Shown: positions 1 through 9,311, counted from the stretch's first letter. The stretch is 64,000 nt of DNA from Plantimonas leprariae (GCF_008802405.1 NZ_VZDO01000007.1:62001-126000), one strand, 5' to 3'. Translations and numbers: made by a program. Notes: generated by a model not told the origin, from the sequence alone.

Positions 1-353
1 CGCTCGCGCTCGACGATCTCCAGCCCTTTCAGGAAGCAGCAGACGTCGAGCACGACGCCGGCGAGTTCCGGCCCGACCGCCCGCACCGCCGCGTCGACCC
101 GCTTGCGCGCGTCGATCGCCGAATCGGAGAGGTCGCCCGCCCCACGCGCGCCGCCCGAACCGCGCGGACTCGCCTCCCACCGTTGCGTCACGGACGGCTC
201 CAGCCTACCGCGCGTGAAGTCGAGCCGCAGCCGCTCGCCCGCCATCGCCTCGGCGGGCGCAAGGAACGGTGCGCCGTCCGCACCCTTGCGCGTCGCGAGC
301 CGGCCGAGCGGCGACTCGGCGGGGTTGAAGCCCGGCATGGCGGCGGCGCTCAC
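1..353 (-). CDS. DUF6456 domain protein, 3' end cut by window edge
   Basis: The gene runs leftward out of the window, so only about 117 N-terminal codons are visible. The motifs ESPLGRLATRKGADG, RLRLDFTRG, QRWEAS and DVCCFLKGLEIVE match what I know of the DUF6456 family of alphaproteobacteria, whose function is unknown. I chose GTG at 353 because an AGGAGG-like ribosome site lies 7 nt upstream and the start overlaps the stop of the upstream DnaA-like gene in a GTGA tetranucleotide. An in-frame ATG at 338 is the alternative. Translational coupling to the DNA-binding-type neighbour suggests a shared job, perhaps in regulation of replication or transcription; that is inference. Confidence 0.75.
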   Translation of the reverse strand, partial: MSAAAMPGFNPAESPLGRLATRKGADGAPFLAPAEAMAGERLRLDFTRGRLEPSVTQRWEASPRGSGGARGAGDLSDSAIDARKRVDAAVRAVGPELAGVVLDVCCFLKGLEIVERE

Positions 354-760
354 GTCTCGTCCTCCTCTCCCGCCGTCAGCGACAGGCAGTTCTCCGCGAG
401 CCGCTCGAGGCCCGAAAGCTTCTCCTCGAACGACCGGTCGTCGCGCCGGTCCTCGATGCGGCGGATCGCGTGCGAGACGCTGGTCCGGTCGCGGCCGAAC
501 TCCTGCCCGATCACCGCATAGGGCACCTCGAAGATCACCCGCGCCAGATACATCGCGATGTGCCGCGCCTCGCAGCTCGCCGCCACCGAGCGGTTGGGCT
601 TCTGGATCTCCGCTTCCGGAACCCCGAAGGCGGCGCTGGCGATGCCGCGCGCCACGCGGCAGAGCCGCAGCCGGCGCAGTTCGGCCCGTCGGTCGTCGTC
701 CCCGCTGCCTGAACGGGCGAAGCCGAAGGCTCGCTCCGGTTCTCGGGGGACGTGGGACAT
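350..760 (-). CDS. DnaA domain-IV-like helix-turn-helix protein
   Basis: This 136-residue protein carries a C-terminal HTH resembling DnaA domain IV. The stretch GRDRTSVSHAIRRIE at residues 89-103 matches the DnaA-box recognition signature, and it follows a helix with RHIAMYLAR. No AAA+ ATPase domain is present, so it is not the initiator DnaA. Stand-alone DnaA_C-type regulators are known in alphaproteobacteria. I chose ATG 760 because GGAG sits 7 nt upstream; in-frame ATGs at 784 and 793 are possible but lack a good ribosome site. The gene is coupled to the downstream DUF6456 gene through a 4-bp overlap. DNA binding is likely; its targets are unknown. Confidence 0.8.
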   Translation of the reverse strand: MSHVPREPERAFGFARSGSGDDDRRAELRRLRLCRVARGIASAAFGVPEAEIQKPNRSVAASCEARHIAMYLARVIFEVPYAVIGQEFGRDRTSVSHAIRRIEDRRDDRSFEEKLSGLERLAENCLSLTAGEEDET

Positions 761-813
761 GAAGAGGCTCCGTCGCTCTGACATGCCGAGCATTACATCC
801 GGGACGGGTATGT

Positions 814-841
814 AGGATAACTTTCCTATTTACGATGTCGA
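814..841 (-). promoter_or_regulatory. Candidate sigma-70 promoter for the DnaA-like gene
   Basis: Read on the minus strand, TCGACA (836-841) and TATCCT (814-819) are separated by 16 bp and match the -35 and -10 consensus at five and four of six positions. Transcription would begin near 807, giving a leader of about 47 nt to the start at 760. The spot is AT-richer than its surroundings. Prediction only. Confidence 0.4.
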
Positions 842-967
842 GTCGTCCACAGGTCGCGGAGGCTCCGGCGGAGTACGCGGTCGCCCGCGCGCCTCCATGC
901 CCCGGCGGCGCACTTATTCACTCGACTCTTCGCGGCGCGATGCTCCCCCATCGAAAGAGCGGGAGCA

Positions 968-1510
968 TTGGCGGACGTGTCGAGCGTGGATCGGCTGGAA
1001 AAGGCGCTGGCCGGCGCCGCGGCGGGCTTCATGCGCGCCAGGGCGGCGTCATCTCAAAGGCGGCCGGCGAGCGGAGCTTACGGTTTGCTCGCGATGCAGT
1101 TCGGCCTGCCCTGGGCGGACCTCGCGCTGCTCGCGCGGGCGAGTTCGCCCTCGGACATCCCGCCGTCGCTGCGGTCCCGGCTGACCGAACTGCTCGAACG
1201 GGAACGCCACCGTCTGGGGCGGCTCGCGCGGGGCGAGAGCGCCCGCTACGACGCCGGCCGGCACCTGGCGGTGCGCGACGCGCTCGGCTGGCTTGCGGAC
1301 ATCCAGCCGCCCTGCCCGCACGGGCCGCGCCTGTCGGGCTCGGCGTTGAACGCGCGGTTCCGCCGGACTGCGGCGCGAATGCCGGCGAATCAGGAAGCGA
1401 TGGTGCCCGCCCGGCCCCATCCCGCCCGGTCGGCATTGCCGCGGTCGAGCGAGAACTGCATCATGAAGCGCGGCAGGTCGGACAGCGGCATCGGCGTCGC
1501 GAAATGGTAG
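968..1510 (+). CDS. Hypothetical protein
   Basis: A 180-residue frame with a TTG start preceded by GGGAG-like bases. I do not recognise a family. The first 115 residues look like a plausible soluble, mostly helical protein (for example FGLPWADLALLARAS and YDAGRHLAVRDALGWLADI). The last 40 residues overlap the 3' end of the convergent GGDEF-EAL gene by about 120 bp and read like out-of-frame translation. The gene fills the otherwise empty space to the right of a divergent regulator. It may be a real lineage-specific gene or a GC-driven open frame; the N-terminal composition makes me lean slightly to real. Confidence 0.4.
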   Translation: MADVSSVDRLEKALAGAAAGFMRARAASSQRRPASGAYGLLAMQFGLPWADLALLARASSPSDIPPSLRSRLTELLERERHRLGRLARGESARYDAGRHLAVRDALGWLADIQPPCPHGPRLSGSALNARFRRTAARMPANQEAMVPARPHPARSALPRSSENCIMKRGRSDSGIGVAKW

Positions 1511-3846
1511 CCCTGCATCTCGGCGCATGATTCGGCGACCAGCGTCTCCATCTGGCGGCGGGTCTCGACGCCTTCCGCCATCACCGAGATGCCCATCGCC
1601 TTCGACAGGCCGATGATCGCGCGCACGATCATCAGGTTCTCGCGCTTCGCGAGGTCGCGCACGAAGGACTGGTCGATCTTGACCTTGTCGAACGGGAACC
1701 GGCTGAGATAGCCGAGCGAGGAATAGCCGGTGCCGAAATCGTCCATCGAGATGCGGATGCCGAGCTTGCGGAGCGCCGTCAGCGTCCACATCACGTGCTC
1801 GCTGTTGTTCAGGAACACGCCCTCCGTCACTTCGAGCTGCAGGCGATAGGGCTCGAAGCCCGTGCGCTTCACGATCGCCGCGATGTCGGCATAGAGGTTC
1901 TCGCTCTCGAACTGCTTCGGCGAGAGGTTCACCGCCAGCGTCAGGCCGGTCGGCCAGGCCGCGGCCTGGCGGCAGGCCGTTTCCAGGACCCAGAGGCCGA
2001 TCGGCGCGATCGCGCCGCTGGCTTCCGCGATCGGGATGAACTCGCCCGGCGAGACCATGCCACGTTCGGGGTGCCGCCAGCGCAGGAGCGCTTCGAAGCC
2101 GGCGATCGTGTGCATCGGCACGTCGACGAACGGCTGGTAGAACATCTCGAACTCGCCGTTGGCGAGCGCGCGGTCGAGGTCGGCTTCGGTCTGGCGGCGT
2201 TGCTGCGCCGCCGCTTCCATCGCCGGTTCGAAGAAGCGGAACCGGTTGCGGCCGAGCGAGCTGGCATCGGCGAGAGCGAGGTCCGCCATGCGCAGCAGCG
2301 CTTCCACCGCGCCGGGTTCCGCGCTTTCGCCTTTGGCGGGCGCGATGCCGATCGAGACGCCGACGCTGACATGCCGCCCGTCGACGCTGAACGGTTGCCG
2401 GAACAGGTCGAGCACCGCCTCGGCCAGCGCCTCGACCCCGTCCGGATGCTGCGAATCGGTCCGCACGAAAGCGAAGTCGTCGCCGCCGATCCGCGCGACG
2501 ATGTCGTCGGGCTCCGCGAGTTCGAGCAACCGGCCCGCGACCTGCTTCAGGAGCGCGTCGCCCGCCGGATGACCGTAGGCCTCGTTGACGGCCCGGAAGC
2601 CCTCGATGTCGAGGGCGAGCAGCACCGTGCGCCGCGCCCGCTCCGCGTCGGCGAAGATCGTCTGAAGGCGGGTGGCGAGCGCCATGCGGTTCGCGAGGCC
2701 CGTCATGCCGTCGTGGTTGGTGGCATGGTCGATGCGCGCTTCCGTGTCGCGGAACCGCGTCACGTCGTCGACCGTCAGCACTCGGCCGCCATCCGCGGTC
2801 TTGCGCTTCGACACGGCGAGGAAACGCCCATCGGCGGTCTCGTGTACGAAGGCGGTGGCATTTCGGGCGGTGGCGAGCAGCGGGCCGAGCTCGGCGAGCT
2901 TCGAGAGCTGCTGCAGCGTCGCGCCGGGCTTCACGTCGGGATGGGCGAAGATCTCCGCGAAGCACGGGTTCACGAGGGTGATCCGCCCGGCCGCGTCGAA
3001 CATGCAGAGACCCTGCGCCGCGGTTTCCAACGCGACCTGCAGATGTCCGTTCCGGACCGAGCGTTCGGCGTCGAAGGCGTCCGCCTGGCTCGCGACCGTC
3101 GTCTCGAAGCGGTCGAGCTTCTCGGCGATGTTGCTCTGCATCGTGGCGAGGGCGCTGAGAAGCTCGCCCGTCTCGCCGCCGCCCGTTTGGTCGATCGCGT
3201 TCGTGAGGTTTCCTTCGGCGATCGATTTCGCCAGCGCCGCCGCGCGGCGCAGCGAAGGCACGATCGTGCGCGTCAGCAGCCAGGCGACGAAGAGCGTCAG
3301 CGCCGCCGCGCCGCCGAGCGCTACTTGCGTCCGCGCGATGCTCGACTGCATCGTGGTGCCGACCTCGCCCTTCACGTCGTAGGCGTCGGCCGCGAAGACG
3401 CGGACCGCCGCGTCGATGTCGTCCTGCGCGAGCAGGAGTTCCTTGCGGATCAGGCGCGGAGTCAGCGCCTGTCCCGACAGCGCGAGCTTGCCGAGCCGGC
3501 GGCGCGTCTGGTCGACGAGGTTGCGCCCGGCCTCCGAGATCGAGCCGTTGCTGGCGATGGTGAGGTCGGCCTCGACGGCGGAAAGGGCGGCATCCACCCG
3601 CTCGGTGAGAGGCTTGGCGAGCGGCTCGCCTTCGCTTCCCGAAGCGTCCGCGTCGACCTGCGCCTTCAGCTTCATGACGCCGCCCTGCGCCGAGCGCAGC
3701 GCACCGGTGGAAACGAGCGAATTGTCGTAGAGACGGCCGGCGAGCTCGCCGATCTCGCGTTGCGACGATTGCGCGAGAACGCCGACGAAGATCGTCAGCG
3801 TCGTCAGGCAGAGACAGCCCAACAGGATTTTCAAGCGGATCGGCAT
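1390..3846 (-). CDS. Membrane-anchored GGDEF-EAL cyclic-di-GMP protein
   Basis: An 818-residue protein. It has an N-terminal membrane segment (about residues 7-25), an extracytoplasmic helical region, a second membrane segment ending near LFVAWLLTRTIVPSL, then HAMP, PAS, GGDEF and EAL domains. The cyclase signature is GGDDF (residues 454-458), with Asp where the family has Glu, so cyclase activity is uncertain. The EAL domain starts with FEALLRW (Glu585) and keeps NLSPKQF, LEVTE, DDFGTGYSS and AEGVET, so phosphodiesterase activity against cyclic di-GMP is expected. The final 20 or so residues are a poorly conserved tail. It stands alone, divergent from the CDF transporter gene. Confidence 0.9.
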   Translation of the reverse strand: MPIRLKILLGCLCLTTLTIFVGVLAQSSQREIGELAGRLYDNSLVSTGALRSAQGGVMKLKAQVDADASGSEGEPLAKPLTERVDAALSAVEADLTIASNGSISEAGRNLVDQTRRRLGKLALSGQALTPRLIRKELLLAQDDIDAAVRVFAADAYDVKGEVGTTMQSSIARTQVALGGAAALTLFVAWLLTRTIVPSLRRAAALAKSIAEGNLTNAIDQTGGGETGELLSALATMQSNIAEKLDRFETTVASQADAFDAERSVRNGHLQVALETAAQGLCMFDAAGRITLVNPCFAEIFAHPDVKPGATLQQLSKLAELGPLLATARNATAFVHETADGRFLAVSKRKTADGGRVLTVDDVTRFRDTEARIDHATNHDGMTGLANRMALATRLQTIFADAERARRTVLLALDIEGFRAVNEAYGHPAGDALLKQVAGRLLELAEPDDIVARIGGDDFAFVRTDSQHPDGVEALAEAVLDLFRQPFSVDGRHVSVGVSIGIAPAKGESAEPGAVEALLRMADLALADASSLGRNRFRFFEPAMEAAAQQRRQTEADLDRALANGEFEMFYQPFVDVPMHTIAGFEALLRWRHPERGMVSPGEFIPIAEASGAIAPIGLWVLETACRQAAAWPTGLTLAVNLSPKQFESENLYADIAAIVKRTGFEPYRLQLEVTEGVFLNNSEHVMWTLTALRKLGIRISMDDFGTGYSSLGYLSRFPFDKVKIDQSFVRDLAKRENLMIVRAIIGLSKAMGISVMAEGVETRRQMETLVAESCAEMQGYHFATPMPLSDLPRFMMQFSLDRGNADRAGWGRAGTIAS

Positions 3847-4027
3847 CGGACGTCCGAATCCTTCACGCGAGCCGGGGTCGAACGGGAATGCGCCGGCGAT
3901 CCACTACCTTAGGCGGCAAAAGATCAAACTTTCGTTTAAGTCGAACAAATGGTGCTGCGCTGCGGCACGGGACGTTTCGCGCCGATGCCACACTTAAGGA
4001 GCTCTTGGTTGCGGAAGCGGACGGCGC

Positions 4028-4987
4028 ATGGCGGGGCACGGCTCGAAGAAGGTCATCTACGCGGCGCTGGCCGGCAATCTCGGCATTGCCGTCACGAAGT
4101 TCGGGGCCGCGTTCTGGACCGGCTCGTCGGCCATGCTGAGCGAGGCGATCCATTCCCTCGTCGACACCTGCAACCAGGGCCTTCTGCTGGTCGGGCTGAA
4201 ACGGGCGGCGCGGCCGCCGAGCCCGCTCCATCCGTTCGGCCACGGCATCGAAATCTATTTCTGGGCCTTCGTCGTCGCGCTCCTGATCTTCGCGCTCGGC
4301 GGCGCCTTCTCGATCTACGAGGGAATCGCCAAGCTCGGTGCACCCGAGCCGATCGAGAGCGTCTGGGTGAGCTTCGCCGTCCTCGGCGTCAGCCTCGCGC
4401 TCGAAGGCTACTCCTTCGCCATCGCCTGGGGCGAGCTGAAGGCGACCCATCCGGACCTGTCGCCGCTGGAAGCGGTGATGCGCTCGAAGGACCCGAGCGT
4501 CTTCGCCGTGCTCTGCGAGGATGCCGCCGCGCTCGCCGGCCTCGTCGTGGCGCTGGTCGGCGTCGCCATCGCGCATTTCCTCGAACTGCCGGTCTTCGAC
4601 GCCATCGCCTCGATCGTGATCGGCCTCATCCTCGTCGCCGTGGCGATCTTCCTGGCAAGGGAGACGCTCAGCCTCATCACCGGCGAGAGCGCGTCGCGCG
4701 AGGTGCAGGAAGGCGTCCGGCGAGTTCTGGATGCCGATCCCCGCATCGTCGAGGTGCAGGAGGTCCTGACGATGCAGCTCGGTCCGAACGAAATCCTGCT
4801 CGCCGCCTCGCTCGACTTCGACGACGGTCTGGACGGCGAGGCGATCGAGACCGGCGTCCGGGAGGTCACCGCCGCGCTGTCGGCACTGAATCCGTCGATC
4901 ACACGGGTCTTCGTGCGACCGGTTTCGGGCAAGCGCGCCGCCCTATCGCCACTCGCGGGATCGCCGTCGCCGAGCCCGGCGGCGTGA
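4028..4987 (+). CDS. Cation diffusion facilitator (CDF) transporter
   Basis: A 319-residue inner-membrane protein with about six membrane segments followed by a short cytoplasmic domain. The motif SEAIHSLVDTCNQ in the second segment has the HxxxD metal-site pattern, followed by HPFGHG in the loop. The fifth segment carries CEDAAALAG instead of a second HxxxD, as in the ZnT9-like branch of CDF proteins. Such proteins export divalent metals such as Zn, Fe or Mn by proton antiport; the substrate cannot be read from sequence. The gene ends about 110 bp before mprF and may be co-transcribed with it. Confidence 0.88.
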   Translation: MAGHGSKKVIYAALAGNLGIAVTKFGAAFWTGSSAMLSEAIHSLVDTCNQGLLLVGLKRAARPPSPLHPFGHGIEIYFWAFVVALLIFALGGAFSIYEGIAKLGAPEPIESVWVSFAVLGVSLALEGYSFAIAWGELKATHPDLSPLEAVMRSKDPSVFAVLCEDAAALAGLVVALVGVAIAHFLELPVFDAIASIVIGLILVAVAIFLARETLSLITGESASREVQEGVRRVLDADPRIVEVQEVLTMQLGPNEILLAASLDFDDGLDGEAIETGVREVTAALSALNPSITRVFVRPVSGKRAALSPLAGSPSPSPAA

Positions 4988-5099
4988 CGCATTTCGGACG
5001 CATTCGCCGTGTCATGCGGGCGCCGCGTCGCGGACCTGCGACGGCGTTCCGCCATTGTCGCGTTCGGCGACTGACGTATTCGGGTTGCAAGGATTGACG

Positions 5100-7721
5100 A
5101 TGTCGGTCGGCGTTCAACGTCGCAGCATGGGGGCGGGCGAAGACGTTGCGGAGGCCGGCGAAAGCTGGTTTTCCCGCAACCGCCGGCTGATCAACCTCGC
5201 GGCGATGCTCCTCGTTCTCGCGGCGGTCGGCATCGCGATCTCGCGCCTGACCTCCGAGGTCCGCTACGAGGACATTCTCGCCGCCTGGAGCGATACCGGC
5301 TGGCCGACGCTCATCGGCGCGGTGCTGCTCACGGGGCTGAGCTTTGCGGCCCTGACCTTCTACGACTTCGGCGCCCTCACCTATGTCGGGCACCGGCCGC
5401 CGCTGCCGACCGTCGCGGTCACCGCCTTCTGCGCCTATGCGGTCGGCAACACCGCCGGCTTCGGGCCGCTGTCCGGCGGCGCGATCCGCTACCGCGCCTA
5501 TTCCCGCCTCGGGCTGACGCCGGAGGAGATCGCGAAGGTCATCGCCTTCGTCACGCTGGCCTTCGGCCTCGGCCTCGCCGGCGTCGCGGCCGTCTCGCTG
5601 CTCGTCATGGCGGAGGGCATCGCGCCCCTCGTTCACGTCGATGCGCTGGCGCTCCGCCTCATCGGCCTCGCGATCCTCGTGCCGCTCGTCGCCCTGCCCT
5701 TCGCGGGCAGGCTCGGCGGCGAGACGCGCTTCGGCCGCCTGTCGCGCATCGCGCTGCGCATGCCCCGCCCCGCCGCGGTCGGCCGGCAGTTCCTCGTCAC
5801 CGCGCTCGACGTCATGGCCTCGGCCGGCGTCCTCTACGTCCTCCTGCCGCCCGACGCGAACATCGACTACCCGTCCTTCCTCGGCGTCTATTCCGTCGCG
5901 GTGGCGCTCGGCGTCCTCAGCCATGTGCCGGCCGGGCTCGGCGTCTTCGAGACGGTGATCGTCGCCGCGCTCGGGCGGCAGATCGACGTCGACCAGGTGC
6001 TCGGCGCGCTCGTCCTCTACCGCATCGTCTACCATATCCTGCCCCTGGCGCTGGCGAGCCTCCTCGTCAGCGTCATCGAGCTGCAGCGCGCCGCGACGAG
6101 TCCGGTCGGCCGCGCCATCCGCGTCACCGGCGGGCGCCTCGTGCCCCCGATCCTCGCGACGCTGTCGCTGACGCTCGGCGCGATGCTGATCTTTTCCGCC
6201 GTGACGCCGACGCCGGCCGAAAACCTCGCCTACCTCGCGGCCTTCGTGCCGCTGCCCTTCGTGGAAGGCGCGCACTTCATCGCGAGCCTCCTCGGGCTTT
6301 TCCTCATCGTCATCTCGCGCGGCCTCGCCCAGCGGCTCGACGGCGCGTGGTGGGCGGCGGTCGGCGCATCGCTCGCCGCGCTGGCGCTGTCGCTCCTGAA
6401 GGCCGTTGCCCTGGTCGAGGCCGGCTTCCTTGTGTTCTTCGCGCTGGCGCTCCTCGCCAGCCGCGGCGAGTTCACCCGCTCCGCCTCGCTGCTGCGGCAG
6501 GCGTTGACGCCCGCCTGGATCCTCGCGCTCGCGACCGTCGTCATCGGCGCGATCGTCGTCCTGTTCTTCGTCTACCGCGACGTCGACTATTCCAATGAGC
6601 TCTGGTGGCAGTTCACCTTCGAGTCGGAAGCGCCGCGCTCGTTGCGCGCCGCGCTCGGCTTCACGATCCTGGCGAGCTGCATCGCCATCTGGAGCCTCCT
6701 GCGGCCGGCGCTGACCCGCGCCGGGCCGCCGATTTCCGAAGCGCTGGCGATGGCCGCCGCGATCGTCGGCGAACAGGATGCGGCGGACGGCAACCTCGTC
6801 CGCATGGGCGACAAGAACGTCCTCCTCTCGGCGGACGGCAAGGCCTTCATCATGTACGCGCGCCAGAACCGCTCCTTCGTCGCGCTGTTCGACCCGATCG
6901 GCGATCGGGAGGCCTGGCCCGAACTCATCTGGCAATTCGTCGAGATGGCCCGCACCGAAGGCTGCCGCGCCGTGTTCTATCAGGTCTCGCCGGAAGCGCT
7001 GGCGCTCTACGCCGATGCCGGCCTCCAGGCCTACAAGCTCGGCGAGATCGCGAGCGTCGACCTCGCCGAGTTCCACCTGACGGGCGGCAAGCGCGCGGCG
7101 CTCCGCCAGTCGATGACGCGCGGCAGCCGCGACGGGCTGACCTTCGAGTTCGTGGAGCCCGCCGGCCTGCCACCGCTGATGGACGATCTGGCAAGCGTTT
7201 CCGACGCTTGGCTCGAACAGCACAACACGCGCGAGAAGGGCTTCTCGCTCGGCGGCTTCGACCCGGACTACATCCTGTCCCAGCCCGCCGCCGTGCTCCG
7301 CCTTCACGGCCGCATCGTCGCCTTCGCCAACGTGCTCCTCACCGACACGCGCCAGGAAGGCTCGATCGATCTCATGCGCTTTTCGCCGGACGCCCCGAAG
7401 GGCTCGATGGACTTCCTGTTCCTGAAGCTGATGGAGCATCTGAAGGCTGAAGGCTTCCGCACCTTCAACCTCGGCATGGCCCCGTTGTCCGGCATGTCGG
7501 AACGCCAGATCGCGCCGATCTGGAACCGTGTCGGCCGCACCGTCTTCGAGCATGGCGAGCGGTTCTACAACTTCCGCGGCCTCCGGGCCTTCAAGGCGAA
7601 GTTCCATCCGACCTGGGCTCCGCGCTATCTCGCCGTGTCGGGCGGCATCAACCCGGTCTTCGCCCTGATGGATGCGACGCTCCTCATCGGCGGCGGCTTG
7701 AAAGGGGTGCTGGCCAAGTGA
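5100..7721 (+). CDS. mprF: Aminoacyl-phosphatidylglycerol synthase/flippase MprF (LpiA)
   Basis: An 873-residue bifunctional membrane protein. The N-terminal part, up to about residue 550, holds 12-14 predicted membrane segments of the lysyl-PG flippase type, including the GNTAGFGPLSGGAIRYR loop. The C-terminal part is a cytosolic DUF2156 GNAT-like catalytic domain ending with FNLGMAPLSGM. It transfers an amino acid, classically lysine from Lys-tRNA, to phosphatidylglycerol and flips the product, lowering surface negative charge. ATG 5100 is preceded by AAGGA at a good distance, so I prefer it to the in-frame start at 5055. It overlaps acvB by 4 bp, the lpiA-acvB arrangement known in Agrobacterium and Rhizobium. 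Confidence 0.93.
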   Translation: MSVGVQRRSMGAGEDVAEAGESWFSRNRRLINLAAMLLVLAAVGIAISRLTSEVRYEDILAAWSDTGWPTLIGAVLLTGLSFAALTFYDFGALTYVGHRPPLPTVAVTAFCAYAVGNTAGFGPLSGGAIRYRAYSRLGLTPEEIAKVIAFVTLAFGLGLAGVAAVSLLVMAEGIAPLVHVDALALRLIGLAILVPLVALPFAGRLGGETRFGRLSRIALRMPRPAAVGRQFLVTALDVMASAGVLYVLLPPDANIDYPSFLGVYSVAVALGVLSHVPAGLGVFETVIVAALGRQIDVDQVLGALVLYRIVYHILPLALASLLVSVIELQRAATSPVGRAIRVTGGRLVPPILATLSLTLGAMLIFSAVTPTPAENLAYLAAFVPLPFVEGAHFIASLLGLFLIVISRGLAQRLDGAWWAAVGASLAALALSLLKAVALVEAGFLVFFALALLASRGEFTRSASLLRQALTPAWILALATVVIGAIVVLFFVYRDVDYSNELWWQFTFESEAPRSLRAALGFTILASCIAIWSLLRPALTRAGPPISEALAMAAAIVGEQDAADGNLVRMGDKNVLLSADGKAFIMYARQNRSFVALFDPIGDREAWPELIWQFVEMARTEGCRAVFYQVSPEALALYADAGLQAYKLGEIASVDLAEFHLTGGKRAALRQSMTRGSRDGLTFEFVEPAGLPPLMDDLASVSDAWLEQHNTREKGFSLGGFDPDYILSQPAAVLRLHGRIVAFANVLLTDTRQEGSIDLMRFSPDAPKGSMDFLFLKLMEHLKAEGFRTFNLGMAPLSGMSERQIAPIWNRVGRTVFEHGERFYNFRGLRAFKAKFHPTWAPRYLAVSGGINPVFALMDATLLIGGGLKGVLAK

Positions 7722-9214
7722 GCGCGACGAAAACAGCGGCGGCGGCCTCGATCCTGCTCGCGGCGACCCTGCTGGCGGCCGCGCCCTCCTTCGCGCAATC
7801 GCCGCCGCCGCCGACCCCCGCTCCCGCGGCCTCCGCGCCGCAGCCGGCCGAGGAGGATGAAGGCCACACCGCCGAGATCACCCTCCCCGATGGCAGCAAG
7901 CAGACCGTCCACACCGGCATGATTCCGGGAGCGCGCATCTCCGTTCCCACGGGCGGCAACATCGCGGCCGAGGTGGTCCTCATTTCCGACTCGGACGGCT
8001 GGAACGACGACGAGGACGACCTCGCCGCGACCTTCCTCGATCAGGACGCCGTGGTGATCGGCATTGATCTGCCGAGCTATCTGGCGGAACTGGAGAAGGC
8101 TGGCGACGACTGCGTCTATCTGGTCTCCGACATCGAGGCGCTCGGGCAGGAGGTGCAGCGTGCCGCCAAGGACGACAGCCTCAGCCTGCCGATCCTCGCG
8201 GGCATCGGCGCGGGCGGCTCGCTCGCCCTGTCCATCCTGGCGCAGACGCCGGACAACACCATCCAGGCGACGGTCGCCGTCGATCCGGAAGGCGGCATCA
8301 CGCTGAAGAAGGACCTCTGCACCGGCGCCAAGCGCGAGGACCGCCACGGCCGCGCCTATTACGGACTGGAGGATCGCGCCCTGCCCGATCCGGCGACCGT
8401 GATCTTCACGCCGGACGCCGACAAGGAGGGCCGCAACCACGTGGCCGCGCTCGCCGATCAGGCGGACGGCATCGACATCCGGGAAACCGACGACGACGAC
8501 GCCTTCTCGCAACTCGGCCTCGCGGTCGGCGACCTGATAGAACAGGCGACCGAGACCGACCCCGACACCGCCGGGCTGCCCCTCACGATCCTCGACGCCA
8601 AGCCGACGCGCGACACGCTGGCGATCATCTATTCGGGCGACGGCGGTTGGCGCGATCTCGACAAGGAGATCGGCGACATCTTCCAGAAGGAGGGACTGCC
8701 GACGGTCGGCGTCGACTCGCTCCGCTATTTCTGGACGAAGCAGACGCCGGAGAAGGTCGCCTCCGACCTCACCGGCATGATCGACCGCTTCCGCAAGCGT
8801 TGGGGCGTGCGCAACGTCCTCCTGATCGGCTACTCCTTCGGGGCGGACATCCTGCCCGCCGCCTACGATCGCCTGCCGCAAGCGCAGAAGGACAGCGTCG
8901 CGATGGTGTCGCTCCTCGCCTTCTCCGCGACCGGCGACTATCAGGTCTCCGTCGCGGGCTGGCTCGGCGTCGACAACGGCGGCGATACGAACGGCGTCAA
9001 GGACGCCGAGGCCATCGACCCGAAGCTCATCCAGTGCGTCTACGGCACGGAGGACGAGGACGACGCCTGCAAGCAGTTGAAGGACCGCGGCGTCGAGATG
9101 CTCGGCATCGCCGGCGGCCACCATTTCGACGAGGACTATCCGGCGCTGGCCGCGAAGATCGTCGCCTCGCTCGACCGCCGCCTGAAGCCGGAAGCGGCAT
9201 CGAACAAGCCCTGA
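7718..9214 (+). CDS. acvB: AcvB/AtvA-type periplasmic hydrolase
   Basis: A 498-residue exported protein with a signal peptide (about residues 1-27, ending APSFAQ) and two alpha/beta-hydrolase-like halves. The C-terminal VirJ-like half contains the nucleophile elbow GYSFG with Ser373 and a late His in GGHHFD. The N-terminal half has only the degenerate GIGAGG at the equivalent position. In Agrobacterium, AcvB is reported to hydrolyse the lysyl-PG made by LpiA; in Rhizobium tropici the orthologue AtvA is linked to acid tolerance. The GTG start overlaps the mprF stop (GTGA), so the two are translationally coupled and presumably act as a synthesis/hydrolysis pair. Confidence 0.88.
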   Translation: MSATKTAAAASILLAATLLAAAPSFAQSPPPPTPAPAASAPQPAEEDEGHTAEITLPDGSKQTVHTGMIPGARISVPTGGNIAAEVVLISDSDGWNDDEDDLAATFLDQDAVVIGIDLPSYLAELEKAGDDCVYLVSDIEALGQEVQRAAKDDSLSLPILAGIGAGGSLALSILAQTPDNTIQATVAVDPEGGITLKKDLCTGAKREDRHGRAYYGLEDRALPDPATVIFTPDADKEGRNHVAALADQADGIDIRETDDDDAFSQLGLAVGDLIEQATETDPDTAGLPLTILDAKPTRDTLAIIYSGDGGWRDLDKEIGDIFQKEGLPTVGVDSLRYFWTKQTPEKVASDLTGMIDRFRKRWGVRNVLLIGYSFGADILPAAYDRLPQAQKDSVAMVSLLAFSATGDYQVSVAGWLGVDNGGDTNGVKDAEAIDPKLIQCVYGTEDEDDACKQLKDRGVEMLGIAGGHHFDEDYPALAAKIVASLDRRLKPEAASNKP

Positions 9215-9311
9215 TACGCCGGCGTCGCGGCGCTCTGGCGTCGCTGCCCGCGCGGCCTATCTCCACGCTCGAAAGGCGCCCTCCCGGCGCCGCCGCGCGG
9301 GTGGGCTGCTT

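Noticed and set aside
4899-7607. A 902-codon open frame antisense to mprF, and similar long antisense frames at 1795-3912, 52189-55221 and 48904-50754
   Set aside because: Composition is dominated by Arg, Glu, Asp, Ala and Gly as expected from reading GC-rich genes on the other strand. The opposite frames are clear members of known families.
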